Shown piece by piece: positions 35,414-46,904 of a stretch of 64,000 bases of DNA (its first letter is position 1; each line of letters opens with the position of its first letter). The notes under the pieces were generated by a model. That model did no database searches and had not been told where the DNA came from. It saw nothing but the letters and a program-made list of their open reading frames with translations. Both the position numbers and the translations under genes were made by a program. The DNA is from Dactylorhiza incarnata. Its lineage: Eukaryota > Streptophyta > Magnoliopsida > Asparagales > Orchidaceae. Location of the stretch: NCBI GenBank assembly GCA_033032865.1, contig JAWHQI010000013.1, positions 1,860,001-1,924,000 of the forward strand, read 5' to 3'.

Positions 35414-36428
35414 TGTCTTGATCCTTATTCTCTGAGCACTTCTTGTAAACTTGCTGCTGTGTGATGAAGAAGAAGAAGAAGCTATGCTATTTTTCTGTGC
35501 AGAGAGATATATTCTTTTCTATCTTCGAGTTTGAAGGAGGAAGAAGAGAAAAGCTCTATTTGACAGACATAAAATGTGTGATCAATAATCCTTATGTTTT
35601 TCTTCTCCTCTCAACATACTTATTCTCCATGATTGGAATTTGAATTTCTTTCTTCTTTTGAGCTATCCTGAAAAGGAATTCCTATTGGACAATTGATTTC
35701 CCTTTCTTCTTTTGTTCCCGACTCGTCCATCAGATTTGAATACATTCCAAGACTATTTTTGCTGTATCCTGGAATACTCCATTCCATTCTTGGCAATTAA
35801 CGAGCCATTGGAGAACTGCCTTTAGCATTGTGGACCTTCTGAAAAGGTATTAAAAGGACAACTAAAAAAGTTTCTATTTCAAACTGTATTCAACGCTGCA
35901 TCAACTTCATCATTATTCATATCGACGCATCTATGAGTTCTTATAGGAGTAGCTTTGAATTCATTCATAGCTCGGGCTGAACTCAGATGTCGATGTTGCG
36001 TCGATTACTTATTGACGTATCCATCGAGTTGAAGACTTGGACTTGAACTATATCTTCTGCTCCGAATTGAAGTCGAAGATGCGTCGACTTCTAAGATGCC
36101 TTCGACAGGCTCTTCCTTCCGCGTCGAGTTCCTTTCAACGTTATGTCGACTTGACTTATACTTTGACAGGATGCTTGAGTTGCTTCGACTTTCAATCACT
36201 ATTGCGTCGATATATAGTCGAAGTTGCATCGACTTCTATTCGATGCAAGTTTTAACTCAATTGAATTTGTGCTTATCTTAACCTAGTCTTGACACTCTAA
36301 GGTGAGTGTGACATCCTAAGACATCTAATGATCAATTTACCCTTTCTATACAATATGGATAATATAACCTAACTGATGAAATCACTTTAAGTAATTTGTT
36401 AGATAAATCACAAGGGTTTTTCCCAACA
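35414..36428 (-). repeat. Right part of the split 3' LTR of element C
   Basis: Resumes the LTR interrupted at 7651. Contains GCGTCGA/TCGACGC motifs between 35880 and 36250 and ends TTTTTCCCAACA, the plus-strand view of a Sirevirus LTR start. A purine tract follows. Confidence 0.85.
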
Positions 36429-36446
36429 ATCTCCCCCCATTTATCA
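36429..36446 (-). promoter_or_regulatory. Polypurine tract of element C
   Basis: Minus-strand TGATAAATGGGGGGAGAT immediately before the LTR start TGTTGGGAAAAA, in the same arrangement as elements D and H. Confidence 0.85.
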
Positions 36447-36650
36447 CAACAAATTTTACAAAATAAAATAAGTGATTTCAAACACGTTTTGACATAAACT
36501 CAAATACAAACAACAATACATAAACAATAAAGACAATAATGAATGGAATCACAGACTATTTTATACATTGTCAAGTATTCATATTGTTCTTAACAGCTGT
36601 GTACTCCAGATGTTGTAATGTAAGTGTTCATAATTACCAATACCTGGACT

Positions 36651-37065
36651 TCACTGTTCTTTGTCAGGAGTTTTCCTCTTCCTTAAGAAGACCAGAGGAA
36701 CTACCTTTCTTGCAGCAAATACAACATGCTCATTTTCTTCTTTAGTTGTCCTGTCAGCTTCTTGATGGGTTTCATTCTCTTTGGGAGGCTCCCCTTGAGA
36801 ATGTGCATCTTGTTAAGCATTTAGAGCAACCTCCTTAGCAATCATTGCCACCTCATCCAATAGCTGTTCATCTTCTAGGAGCTCCCCCTGAGTTGATGGA
36901 AGCTCCCCCTTGGTTACTACATTGATTTCTGCAGCTGGCTCCCCCTGGATTGATGCAAGTTTTTTTGGAGGATCTGCAAAAGGCTCCACTTGGACTGCTC
37001 CAGTTTGAAAAATAGTGAGCTTGTTTGTGTTATGACCCTCAGTAGTTGGGACACTTGGGGAAATA
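36651..37065 (-). pseudogene. C-terminal remnant of the extra ORF of element C
   Basis: On the minus strand a frame runs from about 37065 to a TGA at 36651, broken once by TAA at 36813-36815. It contains four short QGE/KGE repeats (IQGEP, TKGEL, TQGEL, SQGEP), encoded by purine-rich AGGGGGAGC-type strings, acidic helical sequence between them, and a basic end (FLRKRKTP). Similar QGE strings occur in the extra ORFs of D and H. The upstream part is lost. It lies between the 3' LTR of C and unrelated sequence, as expected for the end of a Sirevirus extra ORF. Confidence 0.65.
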
Positions 37066-37629
37066 TCTCCTTATGCACTCTTATACTTATCCTAGACACT
37101 CACAATTCCTTGATTAAGCCTCTCCTACTCCTGGATCTGGAAATAGGCGAGCAAGGAGTCGACAAGTCGACAGTGGAGGGAAAGTATGTGACCTGGACTG
37201 ATTTCAACAATTTCACGCGGTGAATGGAGGACAATTTGCGAGCAGTGTCGCTTCCTCGTGCAAAGGTCACCTCAACCTCGCCTCGTCATGTGACTCTGTC
37301 GGAGGAGGGTGTTCTATCCAGGAAAGTAGGGAAGGAGGTGTTGATGGAGGAGCTGGAGCGACCAGCGTAGTCACAGTTATACCCGGTGAGTTCCCAGGGG
37401 ATCAGATTACGCGAGGTAGAGAACCCAACGAGGTACTAAGATACTAGCATGTTCGAGTATTAGGATACTCGCCAACTCAGAGATCGTTGTCATGGTGGGG
37501 GGGGGGGGGAGAAGCTTCTTCTGTGTCGAGATCCTCTCTGCACCAATTTTCGAGGGGTTCAGGGAGCCCCCTGAATTACTATGTAGGAAGAGATGATCTG
37601 ATATGTCACCTCTAGTGGTTTGAGAATGT
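37066..37629. other. Unclassified sequence between C and E
   Basis: Moderately GC-rich, with a G run at about 37497-37509. No recognisable domain in any frame. It may belong with the gypsy gag-like scrap that follows. Confidence 0.4.
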
Positions 37630-37765
37630 TATCCGATCATAAACATGAAGGATACCTTCAAGTGTTGATTCTTCTCCATCACATTCGAGGGGAAAGCAAT
37701 GGAATGGTTCCATCATCTACCAAGAAGATCAATCTACTATTTCGAGGATCTACGCTGAGGGTTGA
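37630..37765 (+). pseudogene. Gypsy-type gag fragment, degraded
   Basis: A short plus-strand segment reads ITFEGKAMEWFHHLPRRSIY, then FEDL, resembling the capsid core of Ty3/gypsy gag (pattern G-x-A-x-x-W-[FY]-x-x-L-P-x-x-S-I-x-x-[FW]-x-x-L). Stops precede and follow it. It is cut directly by the LTR of element E. Confidence 0.5.
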
Positions 37766-39371
37766 TGTTGGGAAAAATATCCTCATAATTTATCTTACAA
37801 ATTATGTAAAAGTGATTTCATCCTCTAAGATTTATTACCCATGTTGTATAGTGAGGGTAATGTAGTCTTTAGGTGTCCTAGGATAACACACTCACATTAG
37901 TGTGTCAAAGTCAGTACAAAAGGAGTGCAAAATTAAATTAAGTTAATTCTTCGTCGAAAGGAAGTCAACTTAGCTTCGATTGAAATTTGAAGTAACTTCG
38001 AATATAAGTAAAGATAACTCAGACAGGCAGTCGACGCATCATTGGAAGTCGACGCAACATCGAATTGTAATTGATGTAGAAGCCAGAGTCAGTCGACACA
38101 TCATTTGAAGTCGATGCAACTTTGAATTGTATTCGACTCAGAAGTTAGAGTTTACAGTCTACATCTTCATCTTGACGGATACGTCGATAAGGAATTGAAG
38201 AAACATTGACAGCAGAGTTCAATTCAAAGCTGAGGAAGATTTCGAAGCTGCTTCTAGTAGAACTCAAAGGTGCGTCGATAAGAAATTAGAAGTTATTCGA
38301 CGCAACATTGAATATAGTCACGGATTTGGAAAACTTCTTGGAATAGATTTTGATGCTTATTCAGAAGATATATATGCAAGATATTTGAATTATAACGGGT
38401 CGTACGTGAACAAGAAGAGAAAGAATAATTCCAGAGATTCAATAATGATGAAATTGGAAATTATACAAAGGATTTTGATGGGCTGCCAACACAAATAGAA
38501 AGAGAGCAATAACTTCTCTTGGACATTCCAACTGGAGAAAGATCAGAAGAGGAAATTCATTCATTTCCATTTCCACGGAAGAATAATATATATAAAATTC
38601 AAAAAGAAAAGTGATAACAATTATTATTCTTCTACTCCAGCTCTCTCACAGAATACACGACAGATCTCTCTACATAATATTCTTCAATAGAAGGCTTCTT
38701 CTTCTTCCTCTCTCTCTGAAAGAAGTATACAAATATACATAAATCAACAATTGGATCTGGGCTATCATAATCCTTACATCTTCCTCTATGCAAGGATTCA
38801 TTCTCTGAAGAAGGATCTAGAAAAACACTTAGTCCCTAAATTCCTCATTGACTGCTGAAAGCAGATTCATTTCAGAAGAACAATATTCATCCTCTTCTTC
38901 TTCTTACACAATTTCTTACTTTTTGTAAATTAAGTACAGAGTCTTAAGAATCCCTCTTCAAGGGATTCATCATGGTTTAAGATCTCCTAACAAAAGATCT
39001 AGTTTGGTTCAAGATCTCCTTATCAAAAGTTCCAATTTGGTTCTAAGAGTCTCCTTAACAAAACACTCGATTCCTTTTTCTAAGAGTCTCCTTACCAAAA
39101 GACTCAGCACTATAATAGTGTATTCCTACCAAGGTGGTAGAAGAGTGGAGTACCCAGATTTTGGGGAACCACTATAGCTCTTGTCTCCTCTGCATTGTGA
39201 TAATTTTCTGTGATGTCTCTTGTTTAGTTTTATTGTTCTATGTTTATTTTATTCTGGTTGGAATTCTAGATGCCTAATAATTAGATTTTTTTGTGCACAT
39301 TTCATTGCAAAGTTTTAAATCTCAATTCACCCCCTCTAGAGAATACTCAGGGGAGTCATTGTGCACTTTCA
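37766..39371 (+). repeat. LTR of Sirevirus-like element E
   Basis: Starts TGTTGGGAAAAAT and ends GTGCACTTTCA, with a degenerate primer site after it. Contains GTCGA/TCGAC motifs (37950-38300), hairpin units (for example GAATCCC-tcttcaa-GGGATTC near 38950) and the CTACC/GGTAG block near 39130. About 1.6 kb, clearly related to the LTR of F. Confidence 0.85.
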
Positions 39372-39500
39372 ATTTGTATCAAAGGGAGGCTGATCAGAAA
39401 AAGGTTAACACCTTGATCAAAAAATCCCCTCACTCATTTTTCTCTACTTTAAAAATATTATAAGAAATTGAGTTCTAAGGAGTATTGATAAGTAGTTTTT
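39372..39500 (+). other. Primer site and leader remnant of element E
   Basis: TTGTATCAAAGG at 39374-39385 is a two-mismatch version of the Met-tRNA site. The following leader (GGTTAACACCTTGATCAAAA, then ATTGAGTTCTAAGGA) matches the leader and gag start of F at 41694-41776, then stops. Everything downstream of the first gag codons is lost. Confidence 0.75.
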
Positions 39501-39589
39501 ATTTGATTTTTAGTATAAATTTTAGTATTTGATTACCCAGAAATCGGCGATCCCCTCCAAGCTGATCATTTTCAGGTACCAGGCGATTT

Positions 39590-39970
39590 TGGCAATCCCA
39601 TCCGGTCTCAGCAGCATCCCTGGCGATCTCCCTTGCTCCGGGCGACCTTTCTCTGGGCGACCTCCCTCCGTACAACCTCCATCCGCATAACCTCCCTCCA
39701 TACGACCTCCCTCCGGGCGACCTACCTCCAGGCGACCTACCTCCGAGCGACCTCCCTCCGGGCGACCTTCCTCTAGGCGACCTCCCTCTGGGAGACCTCC
39801 CCCATGTCTGGCAAGCTCCCCCTCCAGGCGGTCTCCTCCTTTAGTTTGACGGTCTCACCCCTACCGGGCGAGCTCCCCCTTCCGGACGAGCTCCCCCTGC
39901 CTGGCGAGCCCCCCTCCAGGCGGTCTCCTTCTTCAGCCGGGTGGTCTCGCCCTTACAGGGCGAGCTCCCT
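39590..39970. repeat. GC-rich minisatellite-like array
   Basis: Variants of GGGCGACCTCCCTCC in steps of about 15 bases (39640-39800), then longer units built from GGCGAGCTCCCCCT and GGCGGTCTCC. Origin unknown; it fills the space between the leader of E and the LTR of F. Confidence 0.75.
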
Positions 39971-41663
39971 TCTTGGGAAAAACTCCTTTGATTTAACTTA
40001 ACAAATTATCTTAAAAGTGATTTTATCTCTTAGGTTGAATTACCCATTGTATAGTGAGGGTAATCTAGTCATTAGATGTCTTAGGGTGTCACACTAAACC
40101 TAGGGTGTCAAGACCATTTCAAGAGAAGCATAATTTGGGCAGAGTTAACATTTGTGTCGAATAGAAATTGATGCAACATCGAGTTAATGTCGATGTTACT
40201 CTGACTAGAAGATCAAGCAACTCAGCTCTTTTGTCAAAGTAGATTAAGTCGATGCTACATTGAATAGCTATCGACGTAGATGAGATGTTTATGTCGAAGC
40301 ATCATTGCAATTCGACGCAGCATCGAGTTCAATTCAGCGCATAAGGAAGAATCTGTCGAAGCCATCTGAATTCGACGCAACTTTGACTATATATCGACGT
40401 AGACTGTGAAGTTCAAACTCAAGTCTTCAACTCGATGGATATGTCGACAAGTAATCGGCGTAACCTCGACTACTTTGTTTAATCATAGCAAGAAGGAATT
40501 CTAAGCTGCTCTTACAAGAACTCGAAGGCTCGTCGATAAGAAAGAAGGAGAAGTCGATGTAACGTCGAATACAGTCTGAAAAGGAAACCTTTTTAGTTGT
40601 CATTTTGAAGCTCTCTCTCATGGCCCGCAGCACTGAAGACCGTTCTCCAATGGCTTATTTATTTACTCAAATAGAAAGAAGAATTAAAAGAGGACAGAAA
40701 AGCATTCTTGAAAATAATCATACAGTTGGTGGACGGGTCGTGAATTAAGGAAGAAAAGGAAGAGAAATTGTCCAGGAAAAATACCTTTTCAGAAGATACC
40801 AGAAAAGGAAATCAAATTCAAATTAAAGGTGGTCAATAAAAGGGATGTGAAGATAGAGAAAGACAGAGTATTCACCACTATCGGCTTGAGTTTTTCGATT
40901 AGGGATTCCATTTCTTCTTCTTCCTCCTGGAACCCCAATAGAGAAAAATATAGTGAAAAACAAGAGCTGCTCTCTCTCCCTTAGAACAGAACAACTGAAG
41001 GCTGCTCTTCATCAATATCACATGGTATCCAGATTTCAATTAGAAGGAAGAGAAAGGATCTGACAATCATAGCTCCTGCAAATCATCACATTCATAAGCA
41101 AGAGTTCACCATCAGCAGATCCAGTGAAAGAATATAGAAGTTGATCTTGAGATAAGCTTCAAAAGAATTCTGAGAACAAAAGTCTTCCTCCTCCTCCTTC
41201 TTCTTTCTCTTTCTCATTCTCAACTGCAAAAGAGTTTTTAGAATCCCTCTTTCAAAGGATTCAGTGGTTCAAGATCTCCTTATCAAAAGATTTGTGGTTC
41301 ATGATCTCCTTATCAAATGATCTGTGGTTTAAGATCTCCTTATCAAAAGATCATTGATTCAAGAGTCTCCTTATCAAAAGACTCAAGCACAGGTGGTGCA
41401 TTCCTACCAGGTGGTAGAAGAGAGGACTACCCAGATTTAGGGGAACCTCTATAAAATCTCTTGTGTTTGTGTTGTGCTTTTCTGTGCTATCCCAATTCTT
41501 CTCTTCAGCATTTTATTTCCTGCACTATATTATTCTGCCTGTGATTTTGCTTGAGCATAATTCCTTTGATTGTTTTTATTGTATACACAGTTAGGATAAA
41601 AATATTTTAAATCTTTATTCACCTCCTTCTAGAGGATTCTCAGAGGCACACTGTGCACTTTCA
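39971..41663 (+). repeat. 5' LTR of element F
   Basis: Starts TCTTGGGAAAAAC (second base changed from the usual TG) and ends GTGCACTTTCA. Contains GTCGA-type motifs (40150-40560) and five tandem hairpin units (41241-41384), three of them with clean stems, with 10-base loops. Confidence 0.9.
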
Positions 41664-41665
41664 AT

Positions 41666-41677
41666 TGGTATGAGAGG
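41666..41677 (+). promoter_or_regulatory. Primer-binding site of element F
   Basis: TGGTATGAGAGG, one mismatch to the Met-tRNA type site, two bases inside the LTR. Confidence 0.85.
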
Positions 41678-43027
41678 GAGGTTGATCATTAGAAGGTTAA
41701 CACCTTGATCAAAAAAACCTCCTACTCTTATCTCTTTATTTCAAATATATTTTATAAAGAAAATGAGTTCTAAGGATTATGCCTCAACAAGACTTCCAGT
41801 GTGTAACTTAAATAAGTTCACACTCTGGAAGGCTAGAATAAAACTGTATATGAATTCTATTGATGAGGAAATTTTCAATGTCATCCTCACATGTCCTCCT
41901 GTCCCAATAAGGAAAGACATTAGTGGAAAGGTCATACAAGCTTCAGTCCCCAGAGCAGAATGGACTGATGATGAGAAGAAGGTCAAGGCATGTGATTCCA
42001 AGGCCATGAACATTATGGTCTCAACCATGTCTGATGACATATTCCAAAAAGTTGCTGATAGCAACTCTGCCAAGGAGATCTGGGAATCTTTAACCAGACT
42101 AGTTGAAGGGAGCTCAGATGAAAGGAAGGAAAAAAAGTCACTTCTCATATCCCAATATGAGAACTTCAAGAAAAAGGCTAAAGAAAGCATAACAGAAATG
42201 TATGACAGATTCAACCTCATCATAAATGAGCTGAGAGAGCTTGACAAAGAAATTTACCTGACAGAAATTAATGATAAGCTCCTCATGTGCTTCCCAAGCA
42301 CATGGGACTCGAAAATCTGGGCTATTAGAGATTCTAGATGGCTCAGAGAAATTTCAATTGATGCTCTGCTGGGAAAGATCAAGTCCTTTGAGCTCCTACT
42401 GAAAAGCTGAGCTGAGTCAGAGGTTCAGGAGAGAATATGAACTACTAAGGAAAGCACTCTTGCATTAAAGACTGCTGAAGCAGATTCCTCCACCACTGAA
42501 GAAGAAATGTTCAACCTCTTGGCCAAATGATTCAAGAGGTGGGCCAGGACAGAGGACTCCAAAAGAAAAGAAAGGAGTTCAAGCAAGCCAAGGTATGATA
42601 AAACTCCTAAATATGAGATTATTTGTTTTTCATGCAAAAAACTAGGACACATCTCCACTGAATGTCCTGAGGAAGAAAAGAATAAGAACATCAAGCAGAG
42701 GAAGGAGCACAAGAAGCAATCCTTCAGTAGGAAGGATAAGAAGAGAGGAAAAGGTTTCATTGCAGAAACATAGAGTGATTTAGACTTTGAATCAAGCTCC
42801 TCTTCATCTGATGATGATGAAGAAAGTGGACCAGAAGAAGCCTGCCTAATGGCCTTGGAAGACTCCTCTACTGAGAATGAGGTAACATTTTTTGATGACC
42901 TTGATTTTTCATCAAGAGATTTTAAGGATTGTTGTAAAGAATTTTGTCAACATTTTATTAACAACCAAAAGGAACTAAAAACAATCAGAACAGAACTAGA
43001 AGAACTCAAGGGAGATAATCAATACTC

Positions 43028-43463
43028 TGAGAGGACCCAGTGCAACCAACTACACCAAAAGCCCGGACTGTTGGTGATGGCGCAACTTGATCTTTATATC
43101 AATGGAAGGGCGCTACGGGTCAAGTGAGGAGACGCTGGACCCAACAATCCCCCCCAGCGTCCAGCACGACCCGCAATTCAGTGGTGCTCCACATGGCCCG
43201 CAGGCTCAGAGGTGGCTTGACACATGGCTGCGGCCTCCTGACCCACCGGGACCCACATAGGTAGAGAGAATTTCAAGAATTATCAGCGCCCCCCCCCCCC
43301 CCCCCCCCCCCCGTCTCAAACCCGCAACCTCGCTTTGATTCCAATTGAGAGGACCCAGCGCAACCAACTACACCAAAGCCCGGACTGTTGGTGAAGGCGC
43401 AACTTGATCTTTATATCAATGGAAGGGCGCTACGGGTCAAGTGAGGAGACGTTGGACCCAACA
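43028..43463 (-). mobile_element. TRIM-like miniature LTR element, 436 bp
   Basis: Two repeats of 119 and 118 bp (43028-43146 and 43346-43463) with ends TGAGAGGACCC...GGACCCAACA bound 199 bases. The target duplication TACTC is exact (43023-43027 and 43464-43468). On the minus strand a primer-site-like ATTGGAATCAAAGC abuts the right repeat, and a purine tract (GGGGGGGAT) abuts the left one. No coding capacity. This is the architecture of terminal-repeat retrotransposons in miniature. The inside includes a 24-base C run (43289-43312). The minus-strand LTR also contains TGATATAAAGATC, a possible TATA box. Confidence 0.9.
43313..43375 (-). promoter_or_regulatory. Possible RNA polymerase III A and B boxes in the TRIM-like element
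   Basis: Minus strand: TGGTGTAGTTGG (43375-43364) fits the tRNA A-box pattern TRGYNNARNNGG exactly. GGTTTGAGACG (about 43322-43312) is a weaker B-box match. They are about 40 bases apart, within the range of tRNA genes and SINEs. The A box is repeated in the other LTR at 43046-43057. Confidence 0.4.
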
Positions 43464-44399
43464 TACTCAATTAACTATGATCTGAGAAATAAGTTATATG
43501 AAAAAGAAAAAGAATTACATATACTAGATAATAAAAATTCTGACCTAAAGAAAGAAATTACAAAGGCTAAAGCCTTAGAGGACTCCCTCAATGGAAGGAG
43601 TCATGAGATTAAAGATATCTCAAAAAATCTCTTCAAGAGATTTTATCATCTTGATCAAGAATCACAACCGCCCACTAGCACTAAAATCCCTATCAAACAT
43701 ATTTGGGAAAATCTTGTAGCATCATTTAGGTCTAGACCTGATAATATTCTAGAATCAAGTGAAGATCACAATGATCACAACCCTAATAAAGTCACCATAT
43801 TTAATAGGGCAAACATTAGTGATCAACCAAGAATCTTAGGCAAACATCCCTTAGAATTATCAAATAAAAGCCTTAACAAAAAGAATCATACGTCGAATAG
43901 AACTCGACGCAATTTTAAAAATGCGTCTAATACAACTTGATGGAATCCAGCATATGCGTCGACATCATTTCGAAGCAACTATGTGGGTACGTCGAATTAC
44001 ATTCAACGGTACGTCGAATTACATTCAACGGTACGTCGAATTACATTCAACACAACCAATACCATGCCTAGAATGGCTATCGATGGGACTATGTAGGTAC
44101 GTCGAATTCCATTCGACGTAACTCTAAGAAATGCGTCAATTTTTTCTCGACGCATATTTTCTGCACAAAATTACCAAATCTCAAAACCTCTTTCTACTTC
44201 TATTCCAAGATGTATTTGCTGCTCTAAACAAGGACATATTGCCAAACATTGCTGGCATAATAATACAACACTCCTTCACCTAAGGGGGAACAATGGAAGA
44301 CCATCTCATTATTTCATGTCTCCATATGATGATAGAAGAAAGAGACCCCAACATAAGAGGGTCTATACTGATGTTTAATTCAATGTGCAGAGGGAAGAC

Positions 44400-46904
44400 T
44401 GTTCAACCACAAACCAGCAGTGGTATCTGGACAGTGGATGCTCCATGCATATGACTGGAGCAAAAGATCTGCTGGAGAATTTCAAGGCCAAGGAAGGGCT
44501 AAGGCAATTTTTGGGAACTCTCACTCTAGTCAAACAAAAGGATATGGTTTGCTCAAGATTTTAGAAATCTCCTTTTCTAAGGTAGCTTATGTTGAAGGAC
44601 TTCAACATAATTTGATTAGCATTAGCCAGTTGTGTGATGGTGAATACAAAGTTGTATTCACTAAGTCTTTGTGTCATATAGTTAGCTCTAAGACTGATCA
44701 AATAGTTTTGACTGGTCTCAGAAAAGGTAAGGTCTATGTTGTAGACTTTGAGTACACAAAGTATGAGATCTGCTTGTTTAATTCCCAATTAGAAAATAGT
44801 GAGATGTGGCATAGGAGACTTAGTCATCTTAATTTCAAGACCATTGCCAAACTCTCCAAACTCAACCTAGTCAGGGGTTTACCAACTGGTGAAATCAATA
44901 AAGACCACCCCTGTAGAGCCAGCCAACTAGGAAAGCAGATTAAAGCTTCATTCAAACCAATTGGAAAGAATGATTCCCCTAGAATCCTATACCTGTTGCA
45001 CATGGACCTATTTGGTCCTATCTCCACTCAAATCTTAGTAGGTAAAGCTTACACTCTACTCATTGTTGATGATTTTCTAGGTTCAGCTGGGTGTTCTTTC
45101 TAAAAGCTAAGTCTGGCACCTTCAAAATCCACTTAAGATTTATTAGACAGATTCAATCAGATTGCAACACTCAAGTTGCTGTGATCAGAAGTAATCATGG
45201 CACTGAGTTTGAAAATCAGTTAATGTGTAGATTATGTGAGGATGAAGGGATAAGACAAAGCTTTTTAGCTCTTAGAACCCCCCAACAAAATGGGGTGGCT
45301 GAAAGGAAAAATAGAACCCTAATTGAATTAGGAAGGGCATTATTAGTCGAATCCAACTTGCCTAAGTCCTTTTGGGCTGAGGCAGTAAATACTTCCTACT
45401 ATGTTCTAAATAGGAGTCTCATTCACAAGACTAAGTTGAAGATTCCCTATGAGTTATTGAAGGGAAAAGCACCTATAGTCACTTACTTTAGAATTTTGGG
45501 TGTACTTTCTTTATTCTCAACAATGGGAAAAGTCATTTTGCCAAATTTGACAAGAAGGCTAATGATGGGATATTCTTGGGATATTCCTCATCAAGCAAGG
45601 CCTATAGGTGCTTCAATAAAAGCTCTCTCAAAATTGAGGAGTCTGTGCATGTGGTCTTTGATGAAACTAACATGTTTTACAAGGGGAAGGAAACTTCCAC
45701 CAGTCCTATTCTGCAGGAAGAAGACCAGCTAGAAGATCAAGTTGAAAGGATGAGCTTAGTGGACCATCCATGTGTATGTTAGGAAAAAGGACAATAAGAG
45801 ATTGACACTGACTCAGGTGAAGATTCTGCAGTAGATGAAGAGGAAACTGCAGCACCTGGGTTACCAACCACATACATCATTCCAGTAAATGAGGATAAAG
45901 CTCCCACTGTCACAGAGCAAGTGACAGCTCAGGAAGAAGAGAATCTCCTAGATCACTCAACAAGATCCAGGATGACCCAAAAGGATCATCCTCCAACTCA
46001 AGTAATAAGAGACTTGACACCAAGAGTCAAGACAAGGAAACAACTCACAAATGAGACAATGCTGCAATGTTTCCTGTCACAATATGAACCCAAGAAGTTT
46101 GAAGAAGCAGACAGTGACCCTCACTGGATATCTGCTATGCAAGAGGAACTGACACAGTTTGAAAGGAACAAGGTATGGACATTGGTTGAAATACCAAGGA
46201 GTTACTCAGTCATTGGAACCAAGTGGGCATTCAAAAATAAAATGGACTTAACATGAGTCATAATCAGAAATAAAGCCAGACTAGTGGCTCAAGGGTACAG
46301 ACAAGAGGAGGGAATTGACTTTAACCAAATATTTGCTCCAGTAGCAAGGCTGGAAGCCATTAGAATATTCTTGGCACATGCTGCCCATATGAAGATCAAA
46401 GTCAATCAGATGGATGTAAAGAGTGCTTTCCTCAATGGAACTCTTCAAGAAGAAGTGTATGTGGAGCAGCCACCAGGATTTGTCAATCCAACTTTTCCCT
46501 CTTATGTGTATAGGCTAGATAAAGCACTATATGGCCTCAAGCAAGGTCCAAGAGCTTGGTATGAGACCTTATCCACTTTTCTTCTGGAGCACTCCTTTGA
46601 AAGAGGGAAAGTGGATTAATCCCTTTTCACAAGAGCACATAAACATTAGCTATTATTTGTACAAATTTATGTAGATGACATCATATTTGCATCTACTGAT
46701 CAATCTCTCTGCAAAAGGTTTGCTTACCTAATGCAGTCAAGATTTGAAATGAGTAGCATGGGGGAATTATCCTATTTTCTTGGTCTTCAAGTAAGACAAA
46801 ATGCAGATGGCATTTTCATATCAAAATCCAAATATACCAGAGAACTCATCAAGAGATTTGGGATGGAAAATGCCTCTGTCATGAAAACCCCCATGGCTAC
46901 CAAT
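44400..46904 (+). pseudogene. pol: pol of element F, first part (PR-INT-RT), heavily broken
   Basis: The protease WYLDSGCSMHMTG region lies at about 44420-44460, with a frameshift soon after. Integrase: [19 protein letters not shown], then a 1-base loss near 45080; the core resumes ([24 protein letters not shown]), with more shifts near 45500-45570. Reverse transcriptase: KWAFKNKMD then TGA (46254), [40 protein letters not shown], a TAA near 46617, catalytic YVDDI, and MKTPMATN at the insertion point of solo LTR G. Several earlier stops (for example near 45780) confirm age. Confidence 0.9.

Larger units (their letters stand above)
41763..44380 (+). pseudogene. gag: gag of element F, broken and interrupted by a TRIM-like element
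   Basis: Starts MSSKDYASTRLPVCNL at 41763. The capsid region is open to 42410, then stops occur at 42408 and several later points. First zinc knuckle CFSCKKLGHISTEC at about 42630-42670. An acidic stretch and coiled-coil-like sequence follow, interrupted at 43028-43463 by the miniature LTR element. The frame resumes (YEKEKELHILDNKNSDLKKE) to 43940 with one module-coded RRN peptide. The tail 43880-44160 is packed with ACGTCGA-N7-TCGACGT type inverted repeats, and a second knuckle-like CICCSKQGHIAKHC lies at about 44216-44257. Not functional. Confidence 0.85.

Noticed and set aside
36005..36281. Short frames in the C LTR
   Set aside because: Built from GTCGA motifs on both strands; LTR sequence.
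37066..37629. Host exon with serine/glycine-rich frame
   Set aside because: Short, no domain, adjacent to a gypsy gag scrap; kept as unclassified.
43404..43463. Start of the 178-aa frame at 43404 as a separate gene
   Set aside because: The first 20 codons lie in the TRIM-like LTR; the rest is continuation of F gag.
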